Part shown: positions 26,015 through 33,483 of the stretch, in pieces | Layout: each line of letters starts with the position of its first letter | Position numbering within the stretch: the first letter of the stretch is position 1 | Source: an uncultured Corynebacterium sp. | Lineage (GTDB): Bacteria; Actinomycetota; Actinomycetes; Mycobacteriales; Mycobacteriaceae | Assembly (NCBI RefSeq): GCF_946998835.1 | Contig: NZ_CAMQAZ010000005.1 | Coordinates: forward strand, 1-64,000 | Length of the DNA: 64,000 nt | Direction of reading: 5' to 3' | Made by a program: the position numbers and the translations under genes | The notes under the pieces: model-generated | Seen by the model: the letters and a program-made list of their open reading frames with translations, nothing else | Told to the model about the DNA's origin: nothing | The model's database searches: none

Positions 26015-26054
26015 AATCCGCCCGGATTCTCACTTACGAGAATCCGGACGGATT
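26015..26054 (-). terminator. Rho-independent terminator of tRNA-Val
   Basis: Arms 26015-26031 and 26038-26054 form a 17-bp stem with one mismatch around a 6-nt loop. On the minus strand the stem is followed by ATTTTG. It lies 9 bp beyond the tRNA 3' end. Confidence 0.85.
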
Positions 26055-26062
26055 GTAACTGT

Positions 26063-26133
26063 GCGGCGAGAGGGTTTCGAACCCCCGACCGCTGGTGTGT
26101 AAAACCAGAGCTCTACCGCTGAGCTATCGCCGC
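26063..26133 (-). tRNA. tRNA-Val (anticodon TAC)
   Basis: The minus strand folds as a full cloverleaf: acceptor GCGGCGA/TCGCCGC, D-arm GCTC-AGCGGTAGA-GCTC-type, anticodon stem CTGGT/ACCAG with loop TTTACAC giving anticodon TAC, and T-arm GGGGG-TTCGAAA-CCCTC. CCA is not encoded. A strong terminator follows. Confidence 0.93.
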
Positions 26134-26156
26134 GCTGCTGCGAAACTTTAACATAC

Positions 26157-26173
26157 GGCAAATATAGTTTGCC
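26157..26173 (-). promoter_or_regulatory. Palindrome in the tRNA-Val upstream region
   Basis: GGCAAA-TATAG-TTTGCC is a perfect 6-bp-arm palindrome about 24 bp upstream of the tRNA-Val 5' end. Next to it on the minus strand is TATGTT, a possible -10 element. It could be an operator overlapping the tRNA promoter. Confidence 0.35.
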
Positions 26174-26260
26174 AATTGCGCACTACACACGGCATTTCTA
26201 CAGGTCATTTACACAGATTGATTTTCTACCTTAACGCGGGCCTGTTTAGCTAAAACCTGT

Positions 26261-26671
26261 TTAGCTAGAGCGCTGCACCAGGCAGTTACCCTGCCAATCC
26301 CCCAGGCGAAGCGCCGAGGTGTTGGAGAAACCAGCCAGCTGTGCGGACTCATCAATCACGCCCGGCTCAATAGCGCCCGGTTGACCAGCACCCGGGGTGA
26401 GCAGCCATACACGGCCTTCATCTTCCAAAGGACGGGAAGCATCCACAAGACCATCGACCAAGTCGCCGTCTTCTTCGCGCCACCACAGCAGTACGACGTC
26501 AACAACCTCGTCCGTGTCTTCGTCAAGCAGGTCTGCATCCAGGAAATTCTCGACCGACTCACTGATCGCTGAGTCACAGTCTGTATCCCAGCCAACCTCC
26601 TGGACTAGCTGACCTTCCTTGATGCCGAGCCTGCTCGCATAGTCACGAGCAGCGCCTGTGGCGTTGACCAC
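26261..26671 (-). CDS. DUF3052 family protein
   Basis: A 136-residue acidic cytosolic protein, starting at a GTG (26671) with GAGGAGG upstream. It contains GIKEGQLVQEVGWDTDCD, the acidic DADLLDEDTDEVVDVVLLWWREEDGDLVDGLVDA and WLLTPGAGQPGAIEPGVIDESAQLAGF. These are characteristic of DUF3052, the actinobacterial family encoded divergently from aceE (Rv2239c in M. tuberculosis). The function is unknown. It is divergent from aceE across a 273-bp region, so the two may share regulatory sequence. Confidence 0.85.
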   Translation of the reverse strand: MVNATGAARDYASRLGIKEGQLVQEVGWDTDCDSAISESVENFLDADLLDEDTDEVVDVVLLWWREEDGDLVDGLVDASRPLEDEGRVWLLTPGAGQPGAIEPGVIDESAQLAGFSNTSALRLGDWQGNCLVQRSS

Positions 26672-26944
26672 TTCCCTTTTCCTCCTCTAGAAAGATTATT
26701 CAGCTCGATTTTTCGAACTATGTCGAGGAATTTTACCGCTCAAATGCATTTTGCACAGCTCCAAAGTAAGAATTTCCCCAAAAAGGTGCAGTTTTCGCAA
26801 TGGCCGTCGTAAAGCGGCGTGCATTGTTTGGCAAGTCCCTGCGCAAGCTTGTGCGAACACACGCAGGGGCACGACAGGCAAATCAGAAGTAGAGTGGAGA
26901 AAAGTAAACTTTGCCTTTCCTTCCAGGACTGAAAGGAGCTCACA

Positions 26945-29701
26945 ATGTCAGACGCACCGTCAGGTACGCCACAAGCCCACTCTGATGAGTCAAACTTCGC
27001 CCTTATTCGTGATGGAGTTGCCTCCTACCTCACGGACGCGGATCCCGAAGAGACCAAGGAGTGGCTCGAATCCCTCGATGGCCTGCTGGAAGAGGCGGGC
27101 CCGGAGCGTGCTCGCTTCCTCATGCTGCGTCTGTTGGAACGCGCCACGGCAAAACGCGTGGCACTGCCGCCGCTGACGTCGACGGACCTCGTCAACACCA
27201 TTCCGACCGAGATGGAGCCGGAATTCCCAGGTGATGAGGATATCGAGTGGCGCTACCGCAAGTGGATTCGCTGGAATGCGGCGATTATGGTTCACCGCGC
27301 TCAGCGTCCGGGTATCGGCGTGGGCGGACATATCTCCACCTACGCGGGCGCCGCACCACTTTACGAAGTCGGCTTTAACCACTTCTTCCGCGGCAAGGAC
27401 CACCCAGGTGGCGGCGATCACGTCTTCTTCCAGGGGCATGCTTCGCCGGGCATGTACGCCCGCGCATTCCTGGAGGGGCGTCTGAGCGAGGAGGACCTCG
27501 ACGGTTTCCGCCAGGAAGTCTCGCTCGGCGAGGGCAATGGTCTCCCCTCCTACCCGCACCCGCACGGCATGCCGGAATTCTGGGAGTTTCCGACGGTGTC
27601 GATGGGCCTGGGACCAATTAACGCTATCTACCAGGCACGTTTTAACCGCTACCTACATGACCGCGGTATCAAGGACACCTCCCAGCAGCACGTCTGGGCA
27701 TTCCTGGGCGACGGTGAGATGGACGAGCCGGAGTCCCGTGGCGCCATTCAGCATGCGGCGCTGAACAACCTGGATAACCTGACATTCGTCATTAACTGCA
27801 ACCTGCAGCGTCTCGACGGTCCAGTGCGCGGTAACACCAGCATCATCCAGGAACTGGAGTCGTTCTTCCGCGGCGCTGGTTGGAATGTCATCAAGGTCGT
27901 TTGGGGTCGTGAGTGGGACGAGCTCTTCGCCAAGGATAAGGACGGCGCACTGGTCGACCTGATGAATAAGTTCTGCGATGGCGACTACCAGACGCTGAAG
28001 GCTAACGACGGCGCTTGGGTGCGAGAGCACTTCTTCGGTCGCGATCCGCGCACTGCCAAGCTGGTCGAAGACATGACCGACGAGGAAATTTGGAACCTCC
28101 GTCGCGGTGGCCACGACTACCGCAAGATTTATGCTGCTTACAAGAAGGCCTTGGAGACCAAGGACCAGCCGACCGTCATTCTGGCGCACACGGTTAAGGG
28201 CTACGGCCTCGGCCACAACTTCGAGGGCCGCAACGCGACCCACCAGATGAAGAAGCTGACGCTTGATGATCTGAAGCTCTTCCGCGATAACCAGCGCATT
28301 CCAATCTCGGACGAGGAGCTGGAGAAGGATCCGTCCCTGCCGCCGTACTACAACCCGGGTCCGGAGTCCGAAGAGGTGCAGTACATGCTGGAGCGGCGCA
28401 AGGAGCTCGGCGGTTTCGTGCCAGAGCGCCGCACTAGCTACGAGCCTCTGACGGTGCCAAAGCCCGAAAGCCTGAAGAACATCCTCAAGGGCTCGGGTAA
28501 GCAGAAGGTTGCCACCACTATGGCGACGGTTCGTGTTTTCCGCGATCTGATGCGCGATAAGGATCTCAAGGACCGTTTCGTGCCCATCATCCCTGATGAG
28601 GCTCGTACTTTCGGTATGGACTCCTGGTTCCCGACGCTGAAGATTTACAACCCGCACGGCCAGAACTACACCCCGGTCGACCATGAGCTGATGCTGTCCT
28701 ACAAGGAAGCGAAGGATGGTCAGATTCTGCACGAGGGCATTTCCGAGGCGGGCTCCGTGGGTTCGTTTACCGCTGTCGGGTCGGCCTACGCCACCCATGG
28801 TGTGGCAATGATTCCGCTGTACATCTTCTACTCGATGTTCGGTTTCCAGCGCACGGCTGACTCCATTTGGGCTGCCGGTGACCAGATGTCCCGCGGTTTC
28901 CTCCTTGGCGCTACCGCTGGTCGCACGACGTTGACCGGTGAGGGGCTGCAGCACATGGACGGCCACTCCCAGCTGCTGGCGGCAACGAACCCGTCCGTGG
29001 TCTCCTACGACCCGGCCTTCGCCTACGAGATTGCCTACATCGTCTGCGACGGTATCGACCGCATGTATGGACCGGAGCGCGGCGAAGATGTCATCTACTA
29101 CCTGACTATCTACAACGAGCCAACCTCGCAGCCGGCTGTGCCGGAAGATTTGGATGTCAAGGGACTGCTGGGCGGTATCTACCGCTTCCGCAAGGCCGAG
29201 GGCGACAAGCACGTCAATCTGCTGGCTTCCGGCATTGGCATGCAGGAGGCCCTGCGTGCCGCAGACATCTTGGAAGACTACGGTGTGGCTTCCTCGATTT
29301 ACTCTGTGACCTCGTGGAATGAGCTAGCACGCGATGGCCATGAACGCGACACTGAGCGTCTACACAACCCGACTGACGAGGTCCAGGATGCCTTCGTCAC
29401 CCGTCAGCTGGCCGACACAGATGGCCCGTTCATCGCAGTGACCGACTTCCAGCGTGCGGTGCCAGAGCAGATTCGCAAGTGGATTCCGGGTGACTACACG
29501 GTGCTCGGCACCGACGGCTACGGTTTCTCGGATACCCGTCCGGCCGCTCGCCGCTACTTCAACTCCGACGGCGAGTCGGTTGCTGTCGCTGCCCTGGCTG
29601 CCCTGGCACGCGCTGGCAAGCTCGACATGGATGTCGCTCAGGAAGCGGCTGAAGAGCTGCAGATTACTGACCCAACTGCAACCACTCAGGACGCAGAGTA
29701 A
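26945..29701 (+). CDS. aceE: Pyruvate dehydrogenase E1 component (homodimeric)
   Basis: Thiamine-diphosphate enzyme that decarboxylates pyruvate in the pyruvate dehydrogenase complex; in corynebacteria it works in a mixed complex with the 2-oxoglutarate dehydrogenase subunits. The 918-residue length fits the homodimeric AceE type. Visible features are GHISTYAGAAPLYEVGFNHFFRG, the ThDP/Mg2+ motif GDGEMDEPES ... NLTFVINCNLQRLDGPVRGN (about 255-300), and the C-terminal transketolase-like half with GISEAGSVGSFTAVG. The ATG at 26945 has GAAAGGAG 6 bases upstream. Its TAA overlaps the next ATG by one base (TAATG), coupling translation to the ACP-like gene. The 5' region of about 270 bp is shared with DUF3052. 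Confidence 0.97.
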   Translation: MSDAPSGTPQAHSDESNFALIRDGVASYLTDADPEETKEWLESLDGLLEEAGPERARFLMLRLLERATAKRVALPPLTSTDLVNTIPTEMEPEFPGDEDIEWRYRKWIRWNAAIMVHRAQRPGIGVGGHISTYAGAAPLYEVGFNHFFRGKDHPGGGDHVFFQGHASPGMYARAFLEGRLSEEDLDGFRQEVSLGEGNGLPSYPHPHGMPEFWEFPTVSMGLGPINAIYQARFNRYLHDRGIKDTSQQHVWAFLGDGEMDEPESRGAIQHAALNNLDNLTFVINCNLQRLDGPVRGNTSIIQELESFFRGAGWNVIKVVWGREWDELFAKDKDGALVDLMNKFCDGDYQTLKANDGAWVREHFFGRDPRTAKLVEDMTDEEIWNLRRGGHDYRKIYAAYKKALETKDQPTVILAHTVKGYGLGHNFEGRNATHQMKKLTLDDLKLFRDNQRIPISDEELEKDPSLPPYYNPGPESEEVQYMLERRKELGGFVPERRTSYEPLTVPKPESLKNILKGSGKQKVATTMATVRVFRDLMRDKDLKDRFVPIIPDEARTFGMDSWFPTLKIYNPHGQNYTPVDHELMLSYKEAKDGQILHEGISEAGSVGSFTAVGSAYATHGVAMIPLYIFYSMFGFQRTADSIWAAGDQMSRGFLLGATAGRTTLTGEGLQHMDGHSQLLAATNPSVVSYDPAFAYEIAYIVCDGIDRMYGPERGEDVIYYLTIYNEPTSQPAVPEDLDVKGLLGGIYRFRKAEGDKHVNLLASGIGMQEALRAADILEDYGVASSIYSVTSWNELARDGHERDTERLHNPTDEVQDAFVTRQLADTDGPFIAVTDFQRAVPEQIRKWIPGDYTVLGTDGYGFSDTRPAARRYFNSDGESVAVAALAALARAGKLDMDVAQEAAEELQITDPTATTQDAE

Positions 29702-30066
29702 TGACCTCAAGCCTTGGAGATCAGCTCAGCGCCCTGTTGGGCACACAGGCTACCGGTGCCGGCGACGCTGACGATGCCGCGACCAGTGCAGCGCAGGCGG
29801 GCTCGAAGAAGGATTCCGCCGACGCAGACCTGCCCGCAGGTGTGCACGGCGAGGTCGCGGCAATCGTCAAAAAGATGGCTAACGACGAGGTGGAGTCCCT
29901 GGAGCTCACCACTCCGCTGACCAGCTACGGCTTTGACCGCTTAAGCGTCGTAGAGTTGGCCGTCCGCTGCGAGGAAGAGCTGGGAGTCCGTATCGAGGAC
30001 GAGGACATTTCCTCTTTTAAGACTCTCGGGGATGTCGTCGACTACATCGCGGCCCGGCGCGGGTAG
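29701..30066 (+). CDS. Acyl carrier protein-like protein lacking the phosphopantetheine serine
   Basis: A 121-residue protein. Residues 1-45 are an Ala/Asp/Ser-rich extension; residues 48-120 form an ACP-like four-helix domain ending LGDVVDYIAARRG. In AcpM-type proteins helix 2 begins with D-S-L-S, the Ser carrying 4'-phosphopantetheine. Here the segment reads GFDRLSVVEL, with Arg80 (codon CGC, 29938-29940) at the Ser position. The protein should therefore not be convertible to holo-ACP by the usual route. M. tuberculosis carries acpM close to aceE, so position supports homology. It is translationally coupled to aceE and its 3' end overlaps the convergent DUF3145 gene by 25 bp. Its role is unknown; a regulatory or structural ACP homologue is possible. 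Confidence 0.85.
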   Translation: MTSSLGDQLSALLGTQATGAGDADDAATSAAQAGSKKDSADADLPAGVHGEVAAIVKKMANDEVESLELTTPLTSYGFDRLSVVELAVRCEEELGVRIEDEDISSFKTLGDVVDYIAARRG

Positions 30067-30665
30067 AGCTGCAGCACGTTAGCTATCTCTGCCCCGCCGA
30101 AGTCTGCGTTGCCAGCGGTCGAGTTGCCGCTGGCGCTATCGGGCCCGGCAGGTGTGGACGTCGTAAAGCACTCTTCGGGAGCGTAGCCTGCGGTCATCAT
30201 GCGCATGGGCTCTAGCACGCGATCCCACGGACCGCCGATAGCCGCGTCGAGGGCGCCTGCGATGTCGCCGCCGCGCGCCATGATGGAACGCAGCGCGTCC
30301 TCGTTGACCACGATGTTTCCGGCGGCATCGGTCTGTCCGGCGAAAGTTCCCAGCTGCGGGGTGTGGCAGTAGCGCATGCCGTCGATGGTGTAGCCGTCAT
30401 CGCCCACGGCGGGGTCTTGCGCCAGCTCGAAATAAAGGCGCGGCCACCTGGCCAGGTTGTCTACCAGTGTGGCGATGGTGTCAGCACTTGCGGTGAAAGG
30501 CACCTCGGCGCACAAAGTGGCATCCTGGTCGGTCGCACGCCAAATATCCCGGCCTGGCTTACTGCCATCGGGCATGCTGAGTCGGGCCAGCGCCCACGTG
30601 ATGTGTGGTTGCAGCGGCCCTGGCATGCTGTGAATCCACAGCACGCCTGAAAGTTGGGTGCGCAT
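30042..30665 (-). CDS. DUF3145 family protein
   Basis: A 207-residue cytosolic protein. The conserved parts are GVLWIHSMPGPLQPHITWALARL (residues 7-29), RWPRLYFELAQDP, MRYCHTPQLGTFAGQTDAAGNIVVNEDALRSI and GGPWDRVLEPMR, all typical of DUF3145, an actinobacterial family of unknown function often found near aceE/acpM. The C-terminal 45 residues are low-complexity and overlap the ACP-like gene. The ATG at 30665 has GAGGA 9 bases upstream. A perfect palindrome (30704-30720) lies about 40 bp upstream. Confidence 0.8.
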   Translation of the reverse strand: MRTQLSGVLWIHSMPGPLQPHITWALARLSMPDGSKPGRDIWRATDQDATLCAEVPFTASADTIATLVDNLARWPRLYFELAQDPAVGDDGYTIDGMRYCHTPQLGTFAGQTDAAGNIVVNEDALRSIMARGGDIAGALDAAIGGPWDRVLEPMRMMTAGYAPEECFTTSTPAGPDSASGNSTAGNADFGGAEIANVLQLYPRRAAM

Positions 30666-30703
30666 AGACGAAGGTCCTCGGAAAAGTTGCGGTCAATTGG
30701 TGT

Positions 30704-30720
30704 AAGACGAGATTCGTCTT
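30704..30720 (-). promoter_or_regulatory. Operator-like palindrome upstream of the DUF3145 gene
   Basis: AAGACGA-GAT-TCGTCTT, perfect 7-bp arms, 39 bp upstream of the ATG at 30665. The binding factor is not identifiable. Confidence 0.4.
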
Positions 30721-30878
30721 CCCCTACGAACTCATCCAACGACACTTGCCACACTGCAGATAGAGCACTGCGGTAAAACAACACTTCTGAGGTTTGCGTT
30801 GCACGTGTTTATGATTGTTATTTCCGAGGTGGCTGCTGGCAACCCTCAAGTTGTCCTTAATCCCCCGGATGTGATTTA

Positions 30879-30901
30879 GCGCCGAGACGAAAAGTCGGCG
30901 C
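30879..30901 (-). terminator. Hairpin downstream of the serine hydrolase gene
   Basis: GCGCCGA / TCGGCGC with a 9-nt loop, 30 bp past the stop at 30932 on the minus strand. No U-tract follows. Confidence 0.5.
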
Positions 30902-30931
30902 CGCAGGCGACGCGACTTAACCCATTGCTCT

Positions 30932-31786
30932 TTAGTCTGCAGCGTGTTCTTCCAACTCACGCCAGAGTTCATCATTGAAGTCGGTCCATAGCGGCTTTGC
31001 CCATTCGCCGAAAGCTCGGTCGGTCAACGCGATTGCCGCTCGCCCGGTTGGGCGATGGAGCCACAGGAACGTTCCCGCCTGCCCGAAGTGCCCTGCGACA
31101 TCCTTGGGCATCGAGGCGCCAAACCACAGCCCCTGCTTGGAATCGGGGTGTCCGAAAATCTCGAAGCCCAGACCCCAATCGGCTGGTCGCTGCATACCAT
31201 AGCCCGGAACCACGCCATTGAGGCCTGGGAACTGTACGGTCAAAGCTTCGGTAACGGTATCGGGATGCAGGAGCGTCGGGGCGAGAATCTCCTCGACGAA
31301 GGCCATGAGATTAGCGACGCTGCTGCGCGCGCCGTGTCCAGCCGAGCCATCCAGCACGGAATCATCCATCCCCAGCGGCTCAAACACTGCCTGGCGCAGG
31401 TATTCACTAAACGGCATCTCTGCCTCCGCAGCGATGGCATCGGCAATTATGTCAAAGCCCGCGGAGGAGTAAATGCGCCGCTCCCCCGGTTCTTTTTCCA
31501 ACTCGCGGCTGGCAAACCCCACCCCGCCGGCGTGCGCCAGGAGGTGACGCACAGTCGCACCGTGACCGGGTGGCGTGAGCTCTTGGTCGAGCTCCAACGC
31601 CCCCTCTTCGACGGCCACCAGCATGCCCACAGCCGCCAGTAACTTGGTCACACTGGCGAGCTCAAAAACGCGACCGCTATCACCGTGGGTGTGCCACCTG
31701 CCATCGTCGGCACGCACGGCAGCCGCGACCGTATCGACTGGCCACTGGTCAATTTGCGCAAGAACAGAGGGCTTCCAAGAAGTCAT
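30932..31786 (-). CDS. Beta-lactamase-fold serine hydrolase
   Basis: A 284-residue member of the class C beta-lactamase/penicillin-binding-protein-like hydrolases. The active-site Ser and Lys are in FELASVTKLLAAVG (S-x-x-K). The second motif is Y-S-S in RRIYSSAGFDII, where many relatives have Y-x-N. HFGQAGTFLW supplies the C-terminal H/K-x-G-type element. No signal peptide is apparent, so it is probably cytosolic and could be an esterase or peptidase rather than a lactamase. The ATG at 31786 gives the conserved start MTSWKPSVLAQIDQ; upstream frame is proline-rich noise. It begins 10 bp after the symporter stop, so the two are likely co-transcribed. Confidence 0.8.
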   Translation of the reverse strand: MTSWKPSVLAQIDQWPVDTVAAAVRADDGRWHTHGDSGRVFELASVTKLLAAVGMLVAVEEGALELDQELTPPGHGATVRHLLAHAGGVGFASRELEKEPGERRIYSSAGFDIIADAIAAEAEMPFSEYLRQAVFEPLGMDDSVLDGSAGHGARSSVANLMAFVEEILAPTLLHPDTVTEALTVQFPGLNGVVPGYGMQRPADWGLGFEIFGHPDSKQGLWFGASMPKDVAGHFGQAGTFLWLHRPTGRAAIALTDRAFGEWAKPLWTDFNDELWRELEEHAAD

Positions 31787-31796
31787 GCCCTCAAGA

Positions 31797-33149
31797 CTAC
31801 GCAAGCGCGGCGGACGTGGACTTTTCGGCGGTCTCGTCAGCCGGTTCGTCGGCTGGCGACAGGTCGGCGTTGGCGCTGGCGTCCCACTCGTCCTTGTCCC
31901 AGATTCCCGCACGCTTTGCGACGACCAACGGGACCACGGCCTGACCGGTGACGTTCACCGCAGTGCGGCCCATATCCACAATCGGCTCAACAGCCAGCAG
32001 GAGGCCGACGCCGGCAAGTGGCAGACCGAGAGTCGACAGGGTCAGGGTCAGCATGACGGTAGCGCCGGTGGTGCCAGCAGTTGCAGCCGAACCGATAACG
32101 GAGACGAAGATGATGAGCAGGTAGTCCGTGAAATCCAGCGGAACACCGTAGAACTGCGATACGAAGATAGCTGCGATAGCCGGGTAAATAGCAGCGCAAC
32201 CATCCATCTTCGTAGTAGCGCCCAGCGGCACTGCGAAGGAGGCGTACTCATCCGGCACTGCCAGGCGGCGGGAGACCACACGCTCGGTAACCGGCATGAC
32301 ACCCATCGACGAACGAGTGAAGAAACCGAGCGAGGTCACCGGCCAGACGCGGCGGAAGAAGTCAATCGGGCTGATGCCGTGAATCTTCAGCACGACTGGG
32401 TACACGACTGCAATGACCAGGAATAGGCCAATGTAAATGGCAATGGCGAACTTGCCCAGGCTGCCGAGTGCTTCCCAGCCGTACTCAGCAACGGCGTGGC
32501 CGATGAGGGCTGCGGTACCAATCGGCGCCAGGCGGATGACCCACCACAGCACCTTCTGCACGATGGTCAGAAGCGAACCGGAGAACTCGATGAATGGCTC
32601 GGTCTTCGGACCGACCTTCACTGCGGCGATACCGAAGACAATGGCGATGACCAGCAGCTGCAGGACATTGAAGTTCAGCGAGCCGGACACAGCGCCATCA
32701 GTTTCACTGATCTTCACGCCGAGTCCGAGGAAGTTCTGCGGGACAATGCTCTGCAGGAATCCCCACCACGAGCCCACGGAATCCGGTTCCTGTGCTGCCG
32801 AGGCATCGACACCGGAGTTAACGCCCGGCTTGATAAGCAAGCCCAGACCAATGGCAATAACCACCGATACAAAGGATGTGATGGCGAACCAAATAAGCGT
32901 CGAAACAGCTAGCTTGGCTGCGCCTGCGACCTGGCGCAGGTTGGCGATCGACACCACAACCGCGGTAACCACCAGCGGCGGAATGAGCAGTTTCAACAGC
33001 GTGACGTAGGTACTGCCGACCTCGTCGAGCGCTGTGCGCAGCGAGGAATCCTCGCCAGTGCTGCGGGCCATGAAGCCCAGAATGAGACCAATAATCAGGC
33101 CATAGACAACTTGGGCACCAAAGCCGGTCGCCCATTTGAATTTATTCAC
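31797..33149 (-). CDS. Dicarboxylate/glutamate:cation symporter (DAACS)
   Basis: Predicted glutamate/aspartate- or C4-dicarboxylate-importing membrane carrier of 450 residues. It has eight or so hydrophobic segments, the re-entrant loop around FFTRSSMGVMPVT (about 290-302), PLGATTKMDGCAAIYP in helix 7, AATAGTTGATVML in the second hairpin, and the NVTGQAVVP variant of the helix-8 substrate site. The start is the GTG at 33149, with AGGAGG 4 bases upstream. It leads an apparent two-gene operon with the serine hydrolase. Upstream is a 334-bp gene-free region with potential RNA structure. Confidence 0.85.
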   Translation of the reverse strand: MNKFKWATGFGAQVVYGLIIGLILGFMARSTGEDSSLRTALDEVGSTYVTLLKLLIPPLVVTAVVVSIANLRQVAGAAKLAVSTLIWFAITSFVSVVIAIGLGLLIKPGVNSGVDASAAQEPDSVGSWWGFLQSIVPQNFLGLGVKISETDGAVSGSLNFNVLQLLVIAIVFGIAAVKVGPKTEPFIEFSGSLLTIVQKVLWWVIRLAPIGTAALIGHAVAEYGWEALGSLGKFAIAIYIGLFLVIAVVYPVVLKIHGISPIDFFRRVWPVTSLGFFTRSSMGVMPVTERVVSRRLAVPDEYASFAVPLGATTKMDGCAAIYPAIAAIFVSQFYGVPLDFTDYLLIIFVSVIGSAATAGTTGATVMLTLTLSTLGLPLAGVGLLLAVEPIVDMGRTAVNVTGQAVVPLVVAKRAGIWDKDEWDASANADLSPADEPADETAEKSTSAALA

Positions 33150-33483
33150 TTTTCCTCCTGGATTTTTCTTTCTTCGAAAACACTTATGGCGCAACTTAAG
33201 CCGTCTGACTTATGCGCGTGTTGGGGTATCCGGGGCTGTTGGGCTCAGCCTCGAAGAGGCAGGCAACAACGGGACAGGGAAACCCGAAGTGTTTAGCAAC
33301 AGGAGGAAGTGGAAATTCGGCCGTAATCGAGCCAACGCCGCTTTGTGAGCATTTTCATGTTGGTCATTTCTACCTAGCAAGTCCGGTCAAGAGACAAAGG
33401 ATAAGACTGCCACGATTGATGTTGTGACACCAATTCCCAACACAGGCCCACAGCCGAATATTCCGAATCTTTAATTCGATTTC
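33150..33483. other. Gene-free 334-bp region with nested stem-loops
   Basis: No credible coding frame. It holds nested inverted repeats: TGTTG (33237-33241) / CAACA (33264-33268) enclosing GCCTC-GAA-GAGGC (33248-33260), followed by CGGG...CCCG near 33270-33286. It must contain the promoter of the symporter gene and the end of the DHA2 exporter transcript. No known riboswitch class was recognised. Confidence 0.5.

Noticed and set aside
27653..29212. 519-codon minus-strand open frame opposite aceE
   Set aside because: Antisense shadow of aceE; composition reflects the complementary codons and no family resemblance is seen.
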